This document shows, in pieces, positions 1-5,017 of a DNA stretch of 5,176 bases. Position 1 is the first letter of the stretch; each line of letters opens with the position of its first letter. The position numbers were made by a program, and so were the translations under genes. This stretch comes from Thermoguttaceae bacterium (GTDB lineage Bacteria > Planctomycetota > Planctomycetia > Pirellulales > Thermoguttaceae): contig JAFYVO010000431.1 of assembly GCA_017549085.1 (NCBI GenBank), positions 1-5,176 of the forward strand, written 5' to 3'. The notes below the pieces were generated by a model. That model did no database searches, had not been told where the DNA came from, and was given only the letters and a program-made list of their open reading frames with translations.

Positions 1-716
1 ATGCTGACGCCGACGCCGACTTCGATCGCCTGTTTGATCGTTTCGATGTTGTCGAACTCCATCGCGACGTCGACGTGAACGCCGCGTTGGCGCATATAAC
101 GGTCGGTTTCCTTGCGGATGAAAAGGTCGCGGTCGAAGGCGACGTACTCGACGTTTTGCAGTTGTTCGAGCGTCAGCGTCTTTTCCTTGGCCAGCGGATG
201 ATTCGGCGGCGCGACGACGACCATCTCTTCCGAACGGAGCGGGATGACGTTCAGCTCCGGCGACGTGGTCGGATACGAAACGATCCCCAAGTCCGCTTCG
301 GAGTTGAGGACGGCTTGGTAAACTTTCGACGGGTGAAGAAATTCGAGCCGAATTTTCGTTTTCGGGCACTCTTTCATAAACTCGCGCATGCACTTGCTCA
401 TATCGTGCAAGCCGACCGAGTAAATCGCCGCGACGTGAATCGTGCCGCCCCCTTGCTGATAAAGAGATTGAACGCGAGTGGCGACGGAGTCGTAGGTTTC
501 GAGAATTTCGCGGAAACCTTCGTAACAGATTTGGCCTTCTTGCGTCAAGACGAACGGGCGTTTCGTGCGGTCGACGAGTTGAGCGCCGATTTGCTTTTCG
601 AGGCGGTGAATCGACTGCGTCGCCGCGGATTGGCTGATGTTGTTCGCCTCGGCGCCGCGCGAGAAACTTTGGTAGTGAACGACGTCGCAGAAAATTCTAA
701 AAGTTTCGATATTCAT
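1..716 (-). CDS. LysR-type transcriptional regulator (5' part; C-terminus beyond window)
   Basis: The minus strand reads 238 codons from ATG 714-716 with no stop before the window edge, so the C-terminal part is missing (LysR proteins are usually about 300 residues). Residues 1-60 form the family's winged helix-turn-helix: MNIETFRIFCDVVHYQSFSR, then a recognition-helix region NISQSAATQSIHRLEKQIG and LVDRTKRPFVLTQEG. Residues about 91-238 begin the periplasmic-binding-like effector domain (TIHVAAIYSVG; SEADLGIVSYP; EEMVVVAPPNHPLA; EFDNIETIKQAIEVGVGVS, a very typical late-domain motif). The start is supported by AAGGA (725-729) eight bases upstream. The protein is a cytoplasmic DNA-binding regulator responding to a small ligand. 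The ligand and targets cannot be told from the sequence; the effector half resembles CysB/CbbR-like members. The gene is divergent from the cytochrome gene, and a T-N11-A palindrome lies 80 bp upstream, suggesting autoregulation. Family assignment is secure; specificity is unknown. Confidence 0.95.
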   Translation of the reverse strand, partial: MNIETFRIFCDVVHYQSFSRGAEANNISQSAATQSIHRLEKQIGAQLVDRTKRPFVLTQEGQICYEGFREILETYDSVATRVQSLYQQGGGTIHVAAIYSVGLHDMSKCMREFMKECPKTKIRLEFLHPSKVYQAVLNSEADLGIVSYPTTSPELNVIPLRSEEMVVVAPPNHPLAKEKTLTLEQLQNVEYVAFDRDLFIRKETDRYMRQRGVHVDVAMEFDNIETIKQAIEVGVGVS

Positions 717-796
717 AAGCGCGTTCCTTGACGCTTCGCTTCGTCGACGGACGGCGCGCAACGTTCGCCGCAAGGGGCGCTCGCTAGCGACGGGAC

Positions 797-815
797 GAAT
801 TAACAAGTATAATTC
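797..815. promoter_or_regulatory. Putative LysR-type operator (T-N11-A dyad)
   Basis: A 19-bp interrupted palindrome, GAATTA-N7-TAATTC, is centred on base 806. T800 and A812 form the T-N11-A core that LysR-type proteins recognise, centred on the same base. It lies about 80 bp upstream of the LysR start codon and overlaps a putative -10 (806-811) of that gene, a position expected for negative autoregulation. The dyad is seen directly; binding is inferred. AT-rich DNA can produce such dyads by chance. Confidence 0.45.
806..811 (-). promoter_or_regulatory. Putative -10 box for the LysR gene
   Basis: Read on the minus strand this is TATACT, five of six matches to the sigma70 -10 consensus. It would give a leader of about 80 nt before the LysR start. 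No good -35 lies 16-18 bp upstream (GCTAAT at 17 bp), as would fit an activator- or repressor-controlled promoter, but also chance. The plus strand carries an exact TATAAT at 808-813, also without a convincing -35. Confidence 0.3.
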
Positions 816-1055
816 CGTCGAACGTTATATTAGCTTTATCTTATCATATCTCGTCGTTTTTTCAAGAGCGGACGCGTTTCGCCGTTTCGTTTTTTTGACG
901 AAAACGCCTTTCGTCGCGTCCTACCATTAATAATGGGCGCCGTCAATATTATATAAAGAAATATCGCGGCGGAGAGGAGGTCGTTTTTTGACAAGAAATA
1001 TAGAAAAATGGAAGGTTCGCGTCGCGTCGCCCCTTTTTTCTCGCGCAAGAAGCGC

Positions 1056-1061
1056 TATACT
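1056..1061 (+). promoter_or_regulatory. Candidate -10 box for the cytochrome gene
   Basis: TATACT matches the -10 consensus at five of six positions and would give a leader of about 125 nt to the ATG at 1193. The -35 position 17 bp upstream is only a T-rich tract (1034-1039), so the call is weak. The TTGACA at 988-993 is too far upstream to pair with it. Confidence 0.25.
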
Positions 1062-1182
1062 TTAGTTAGGACAAGAAATTTTTTAAAACGAAACGAAAGG
1101 TTTTTCGCGCGGTTTTCGAACGCTCGGCTCGATTCTCGAACGAAGCGAAGCGGCGAAAGAGACGGCGCGGAAAGCGAAAGAC

Positions 1183-1188
1183 GGAGGA
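1183..1188 (+). promoter_or_regulatory. Ribosome-binding site choosing the 1193 start
   Basis: GGAGGA lies four bases before the ATG at 1193. It supports that codon, not the in-frame ATG at 1205 (16 bases away) or the TTG at 1312, as the translation start. It therefore shows that the Tat signal peptide belongs to the cytochrome reading frame that follows. Confidence 0.7.
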
Positions 1189-1192
1189 TCAT

Positions 1193-2007
1193 ATGTCGAA
1201 CGGAATGAATCGTCGGGACGCGATGCGTTTTGCCGGATTGGCCGCCGGAACGTTCTTCGCCGGAGGTTCGTTGAGCGCGTTCGCCGCCGAGAAAGCGGAA
1301 GCGGGCGAGTTTTGGAAATACGCATCGTCGACCCGCAAAAAGTCGCCGACACGGCTTACGAAAATTACAAAGTCGGGCGTTGCATGTACACGACGTTTTA
1401 CGGGATCGTGTACAACGTCGGGCTCGTTTTGGAAAAGACCGACCCGATCGCGGCGGCGCCGATTCTCCACTTCCCCTATTATATGATGAAGTACGGCACC
1501 GGCGGCGCGAACGACTGGGGCACGCTCTGCGGTTCGCTCAACGGCGCGATGGCGGCGATTTCGCTTTTCGTCGCCGACTCGAACAAGCGCAAGGCCCTTT
1601 GCGACGAGATCGCGAACTACTACGAGCAAACGATGTTCCCGATTTATAAACCGGCGAACGACGATTTTGGCCCGATGCCGCAAACGATTTCCGGCTCGCT
1701 CCTTTGCCACGTTTCGAGCGGCAAATGGTCGTCGCTCGCGCAAAAACGGACCGACTCGCCGGAGCGCACGGAGCGTTGCACGCGGATGTCGGCGGACGTC
1801 GCGCGCAAGACGGCGGAGCTGCTGAACCTGAACGCCGCGCCCGGAATCGCCGCCGACGCCGCGCCGGTCGTTACGTTTAAACGTCAAGAACCGGGCGCGA
1901 CGTGCTACTCTTGCCACGGCAAAGGGAAGAAAAATTCCGACGTCATCGCCAAGATGAGTTGTAACGATTGCCACGATCAAGCGGTCGATCACAGCGAAAA
2001 GAAGTAA
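1193..2007 (+). CDS. Split-Soret-type di-heme cytochrome c (C_GCAxxG_C_C family), Tat-exported, frameshifted
   Basis: The frame from ATG 1193 encodes a Tat-type signal peptide: N6-R-R-D-A-M-R12, a hydrophobic stretch to about residue 28, and a likely cleavage AFA|A after residue 31. It then runs to EFWKY. The body continues in the -1 frame (conserved from about 1321 to stop TAA 2005-2007) as RIVDPQKVADTAYENY. The joined product is about 271 residues. The C_GCAxxG_C_C pattern is clear: GRCMY (C64), GTLCGSLNG (C113), C137, SGSLLCHVSSGKW (C172), RCTRMSADVARKTAELLN (C196). Two heme c sites close the protein, CYSCH (238-242) and CNDCH (257-261). Desulfovibrio split-Soret cytochrome is a periplasmic dimer with two hemes per subunit and is reported to carry an extra iron centre; a similar periplasmic electron-transfer role is inferred here. 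In its present form the gene would not give full-length exported protein unless ribosomes shift -1 or a base was lost in sequencing. The alternative is a TTG start at 1312, which would leave heme sites without a signal peptide and is unlikely. Confidence 0.85.
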
Positions 2008-2038
2008 ACGAACCGTCGACGAACAACGTTGCGTAAAA

Positions 2039-2079
2039 CGAGCGCCGAAACGATTTCGGCGCTCGATTTTTCATTTTTT
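2039..2079 (+). terminator. Rho-independent terminator after the cytochrome gene
   Basis: A perfect 12-bp stem, CGAGCGCCGAAA (2039-2050) with TTTCGGCGCTCG (2054-2065) and a CGA loop, is followed directly by ATTTTTCATTTTTT. It begins 31 bases after the cytochrome stop codon and ends 22 bases before the nadB start, so it should largely separate the two genes transcriptionally. Confidence 0.92.
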
Positions 2080-2085
2080 GAGTTC

Positions 2086-2091
2086 AAGGAG
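2086..2091 (+). promoter_or_regulatory. Ribosome-binding site of nadB
   Basis: AAGGAG lies ten bases before the ATG at 2102. It sits in the short gap between the end of the upstream terminator's T-run and the start codon. It fixes the nadB start and retains the N-terminal extension before the Rossmann motif. Confidence 0.75.
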
Positions 2092-2101
2092 TTAGGAAAC
2101 A

Positions 2102-3757
2102 ATGACGACCGCCCAAAACGGGTCGCGAGAAATTCGACTTCCGAAGACGCCGCGCTACTTGGCGCCTTTCCACGCGAAACTTCATCCGCACTTTTTCGCC
2201 GACGTGTTGGTGATCGGCGGCGGGTTGGCGGGGCTGACCGCGGCGCTTTCGGTCGATCCGTCGTTGACGGTGCTGGTCGTCTGCAAGGCCGGGCTGACGA
2301 ACTCGAACAGCGTTAAGGCGCAGGGCGGGATCGCGACCGTTTGGGACGTTCCGGACGACAAGTTCGAGAACCACGTCAAGGACACGCTGATCGCGGGGGG
2401 CGAACTTTGCGACCGCGAAACGGTCGAGTTCGTCGTTCGCAGCGGCCCGGCGGGCGTTCGCAAGTTGATGGAATACGGCGCTCGGTTCGACCGCGACGAA
2501 AACGGCGAAGTTTTGCTCGGTCGCGAGGGGGGGCACGACCATTTTCGCGTCCTGCACGCCAACGGCGACTCGACCGGGGCCGAAATCATTCGCGCCGCCG
2601 CCGAGGAAGTCAAGCGCCGTCCGAATATTCGCGTTTGGGAAAACACCTTCGCGCTCGACCTGCTCACTTACGACGGCTTCTGCCGCGGCGCGGTCGTCTA
2701 TTGGGAAAAAGAGCGCGAAACCGAGTTGATTTGGGCGAAGCAAACGATTCTCGCGACCGGCGGTTTCGGGCAAATTTATCGCGAAACGACGAACCCGGCG
2801 ATCGCGTGCGGGGACGGCGTCGCGATGGCGTATCGCGCCGGGGCGGTCTGCCGCGACTTGGAGTTCGTCCAATTTCACCCGACCGTCCTCTACATCGCCG
2901 GCGGAAGCCGCAGCCTTATCACCGAAGCGATGCGCGGCGAAGGCGCTTGGCTCGTCGACAAGACCGGTTATCGCTTTATGACCGATTACGACGAACGGGG
3001 CGAGCTCGCGCCGCGCGACGTCGTCAGCCGCTCGATCGTGCGTCAAATGGCGAAAACGAACTCGACGAACGTTTTTCTCGACATCACCCGCAAGGACGCC
3101 GACTGGATTCGCGGACGCTTCCCGGGGATCGCGGCGATCTGCGCCGAGTTTGGCGTCGATATTACTAAAGATCGGATTCCGGTGCGACCGGGCGCCCACT
3201 ACGCGATGGGGGGCGTCTTGACCGACCGCAACGGACGAACGACGGTGAAGGGGCTTTGGGCCGCCGGGGAGGTCGCGAGCGGAGGTCTGCACGGCGCGAA
3301 CCGCTTGGCGTCGAACAGTTTGCTCGAGGCGCTGGCGTACGGCGAGACGACCGGGCGCTTGGCCGGGGAAATCGCGCTCCAAACGATCGACGAATACCGG
3401 GCGCTTCCGCTCGAAAATCCGCCCCTGCCGTCGAGTTCGAGCGCGACGATCGACGTCGACGACGTGCGCAACTCGCTGAAAAGCGCGATGTGGCGACTCG
3501 TCGGCGTCGTCCGCGACGAAGACGGGTTGGCCGAAGCCGAGCGGCGGCTCGACGATTGGTCGAAAATTCTCTTCTCGAAACAATTTTCGGAAATTTCCGC
3601 TTGGGAAACGCAGAACATGCTGACCGTCGCTCGAATGATCGTCGCGGGCGCGAAGGAGCGTCGGGAGACGCGCGGGTCGCACAACCGAAGCGACTGCGCC
3701 GACTTCGACCCGAGCGTTCCGGCGGTTCACTCGCTTTTTATTCCGGAAACGAATTAA
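2102..3757 (+). CDS. nadB: L-aspartate oxidase
   Basis: This FAD enzyme oxidises L-aspartate to iminoaspartate, the first step of de novo NAD synthesis, feeding quinolinate synthase NadA in the cytoplasm. The 551 residues match the family. Features are the FAD Rossmann motif GGGLAGLTAAL (39-49); SVKAQGGIA (70-78); GREGGHDHFRVLHANGDSTG (140-159), with E142 aligning to the substrate-loop glutamate of E. coli NadB; FVQFHPT (255-261); TEAMRGEGA (274-282); RDVVSR (305-310); PGAHYAMGGV (363-372); and GLWAAGEVASGGLHGANRLASNSLLE (384-409). R278, H366 and R401 align with the E. coli catalytic/substrate residues. The C-terminal helical domain ends with RGSHNRSD (524-531). The histidine that binds FAD covalently in SdhA/FrdA is replaced by N69, which favours NadB over those paralogues. 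The ~34-residue lead before the Rossmann motif is longer than in E. coli. AAGGAG (2086-2091) lies ten bases before the ATG. In an anaerobe, fumarate is the likely electron acceptor. nadA and nadC are not in the window. Confidence 0.95.
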   Translation: MTTAQNGSREIRLPKTPRYLAPFHAKLHPHFFADVLVIGGGLAGLTAALSVDPSLTVLVVCKAGLTNSNSVKAQGGIATVWDVPDDKFENHVKDTLIAGGELCDRETVEFVVRSGPAGVRKLMEYGARFDRDENGEVLLGREGGHDHFRVLHANGDSTGAEIIRAAAEEVKRRPNIRVWENTFALDLLTYDGFCRGAVVYWEKERETELIWAKQTILATGGFGQIYRETTNPAIACGDGVAMAYRAGAVCRDLEFVQFHPTVLYIAGGSRSLITEAMRGEGAWLVDKTGYRFMTDYDERGELAPRDVVSRSIVRQMAKTNSTNVFLDITRKDADWIRGRFPGIAAICAEFGVDITKDRIPVRPGAHYAMGGVLTDRNGRTTVKGLWAAGEVASGGLHGANRLASNSLLEALAYGETTGRLAGEIALQTIDEYRALPLENPPLPSSSSATIDVDDVRNSLKSAMWRLVGVVRDEDGLAEAERRLDDWSKILFSKQFSEISAWETQNMLTVARMIVAGAKERRETRGSHNRSDCADFDPSVPAVHSLFIPETN

Positions 3758-3808
3758 CGGCGGCGAAAACGGCGGCGCGCCGACAAAAATATTGCGAAAG
3801 GAACGACG

Positions 3809-4843
3809 ATGGAGATTTTAACGTCGATATTTTACGTGGTTCTCGGCGCGGCGGCGTTGGTCGCCGGGGGCGAGTCGTTGGTGCGCGGCGCGAAGAAGAT
3901 CGCCGAAAAGTTGAAGATTTCGCCGCTGGTCGTCGGGCTGACGGTCGTCGCGTGCTGCACGAGCGCGCCGGAGATGGCCGTTTCTTTCTCGGCGGCGTTG
4001 CAAGCGACTCCGGAGAACCCGGGCGTCGCGGACGTCGCGCTCGGAAACGCCGTCGTGAGCAATATTTGCAACGTGTTGCTGATTCTCGGCGTTTGCGCGT
4101 TGATTAAACCGTTGTCGGCGTCGCGTCAAAGGGTGAAGCGCGAGAACCCGACGATGCTCGCGGTTTGCTGCCTTCCGTTGGCGTTGGCGGCGTTCTGCGT
4201 TCGTCCGGACGGGACGCACTGCCTGCCGCGTTGGTCGGGCGCGCTCTTGCTGGGGCTGTTCGTTCTTTACGAATGGCTGACGGTGCGTCAAGCGAAGCGC
4301 GACGAAGCCGCGTCCGGCGAAACTTCGACCGAAACCGCGACTTCCGTCGAGCCGACGGCGGCGCAAACGCGTTCGGCGGCGCTCGAATGGGCGGTCGCGT
4401 TCGGGGCGGTCGCGCTTGGGTTGGCGTTGCTCGTCGTCGGGGCGAAGTTCTTCGTCGGCGGCGCGGTAACGGTCGCTCGAACGATCGGCGTCAGCGAGTT
4501 GGTTATCGGTTTGACGCTGGTCGCGCTCGGCACGTCGCTTCCGGAGTTGACCGTTTCGGCGATCGCGACCTTGCGCGGCGAAACCGACGTCGCGCTCGGA
4601 AACGTCGTCGGGAGCAACATTTGCAACATTTTGCTGATTCTTGGCGGGACGGTTTTGCTCGTTCCGGGCGGAATGGGGATTTCGGCGCAGTCCCTTTGCG
4701 TCGATATGCCGATTATGGTCGGCGCGGCGGCGCTCTGCGCTTGGTTCTGCTTCACCGGACGTAAAATTCAACGTTGGGAAGGCGCGGTTTTTGTCGCCGC
4801 TCAAATCGCGTATTCGGTTTACCTCGTTCAGTTCGCCGGTTGA
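3809..4843 (+). CDS. CaCA-family Na+/Ca2+ exchanger-like membrane protein (YrbG-like)
   Basis: A 344-residue integral inner-membrane protein of the Ca2+/cation antiporter superfamily, close in length to E. coli YrbG. About ten hydrophobic segments are visible (roughly 5-22, 38-50, 78-100, 116-131, 143-158, 194-212, 228-250, 263-285, 299-315, 325-342). The two family alpha-repeats are GLTVVACCTSAPE (43-55) with DVALGNAVVSNICN (75-88), and GLTLVALGTSLPE (234-246) with DVALGNVVGSNICN (260-273). E55 and E246 are the ion-ligating acidic residues. A hydrophilic, Thr/Glu-rich cytoplasmic-type linker (163-190) joins the halves. Repeat 1 has C50 and V83 where the family and repeat 2 have glycine. AAAGGA (3797-3802) lies six bases before the ATG. 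The gene follows nadB by 51 bp with no terminator or clear promoter between, so the two are probably co-transcribed. The transported ions (Na+ or H+ against Ca2+) are inferred from the family, not shown. Confidence 0.92.
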   Translation: MEILTSIFYVVLGAAALVAGGESLVRGAKKIAEKLKISPLVVGLTVVACCTSAPEMAVSFSAALQATPENPGVADVALGNAVVSNICNVLLILGVCALIKPLSASRQRVKRENPTMLAVCCLPLALAAFCVRPDGTHCLPRWSGALLLGLFVLYEWLTVRQAKRDEAASGETSTETATSVEPTAAQTRSAALEWAVAFGAVALGLALLVVGAKFFVGGAVTVARTIGVSELVIGLTLVALGTSLPELTVSAIATLRGETDVALGNVVGSNICNILLILGGTVLLVPGGMGISAQSLCVDMPIMVGAAALCAWFCFTGRKIQRWEGAVFVAAQIAYSVYLVQFAG

Positions 4844-4871
4844 CGCGAGCGCAAGAACGCCGAACGAAAAC

Positions 4872-4909
4872 GCCGTCGGGACGAAAGTCGCGGCGGCTTT
4901 TTCTTTTCT
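4872..4909 (+). terminator. Rho-independent terminator with GAAA tetraloop, closing the nadB-exchanger unit
   Basis: The stem pairs 4872-4878 with 4891-4897 (seven pairs, one G-T), has one G-G mismatch, then GAC/GTC closing a GAAA loop (4883-4886). TTTTTCTTTTCTT follows from 4898. It starts 28 bases after the exchanger stop codon and precedes the next promoter. Confidence 0.82.
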
Positions 4910-4923
4910 TGCGCGGCGTTTCC

Positions 4924-4952
4924 TTGACTTTTGGCGCGTTTTCGGCGATAAT
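4924..4952 (+). promoter_or_regulatory. Sigma70-type promoter for the gene at 5018
   Basis: TTGACT (4924-4929) and GATAAT (4947-4952) are each five of six matches to consensus and are separated by exactly 17 bp. Transcription would begin near 4959, giving a leader of about 58 nt. This is the clearest promoter in the window, and it shows that the last gene is a separate transcription unit. Confidence 0.8.
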
Positions 4953-4953
4953 G

Positions 4954-4981
4954 ACGCGAAAGAGCGCGGCGTCGTTCGCGT
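4954..4981. repeat. Inverted repeat at the start of the leader
   Basis: ACGCGAA (4954-4960) and TTCGCGT (4975-4981) are perfect 7-bp complementary arms separated by 14 bases and followed by TTT. The element overlaps the expected transcription start of the preceding promoter, so it could be a repressor operator or a leader hairpin. Function is not shown by sequence alone. Confidence 0.35.
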
Positions 4982-5017
4982 TTTGGTAAAATACGTCGAT
5001 TGAGAAAAGGAGAGAAA

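Larger units (their letters stand above)
717..1192. other. Non-coding divergent intergenic region
   Basis: This 476-bp stretch lies between the divergent LysR and cytochrome genes. It is AT-rich from roughly 800 to 1100, unlike the flanking coding DNA. It holds the T-N11-A dyad (797-815), a 10-bp palindrome TCGCTAGCGA (781-790), a 13-bp palindrome CCATTA-A-TAATGG (924-936), a possible imperfect hairpin (938-971), and a 10-bp direct repeat GACAAGAAAT at 990-999 and 1070-1079. A candidate -10 lies at 1056-1061. No reading frame here has both a good ribosome-binding site and a protein-like composition, and I see no tRNA or recognisable riboswitch. Confidence 0.6.

Noticed and set aside
75..731. 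Plus-strand 218-codon open frame
   Set aside because: It is antisense to the LysR gene, whose minus-strand translation has clear family motifs over the whole stretch. The plus-strand product is Arg-rich and matches nothing I recognise.
988..1016. TTGACA (988-993) as a consensus -35
   Set aside because: Seventeen bases downstream the sequence is GAAGGT, and no -10-like hexamer sits at acceptable spacing.
836..1048. Minus-strand 70-codon frame in the intergenic region
   Set aside because: It has a TTG start, no ribosome-binding site of note and a very basic low-complexity product. It overlaps the presumed regulatory region.
1008..1208. Plus-strand 66-codon frame upstream of the cytochrome gene
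   Set aside because: Its product is Arg/Lys/Ser-rich without motifs. It overlaps the ribosome-binding site and start of the real gene in another frame.
1189..1992. 267-codon open frame antisense to the cytochrome gene
   Set aside because: The composition is Arg/Val/Ala-rich without domains, while the opposite strand encodes conserved Cys motifs and two CXXCH sites.
1312..2007. An independent cytochrome gene starting at TTG 1312
   Set aside because: It would lack a signal peptide although its CXXCH sites require export, there is no suitable ribosome-binding site just upstream, and a Tat signal with a good ribosome-binding site lies directly in front in the other frame.
2084..3730. 548-codon open frame antisense to nadB
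   Set aside because: It results from the near absence of TTA, CTA and TCA codons in nadB, whose reverse complements are stops. The product is Arg-rich with no motifs, and the nadB strand is unambiguous.
2102..3757. Succinate dehydrogenase or fumarate reductase flavoprotein subunit
   Set aside because: The His that carries covalent FAD in SdhA/FrdA is Asn69 here, no partner iron-sulfur or membrane subunit is adjacent, and the C-terminal and substrate-loop motifs are those of NadB.
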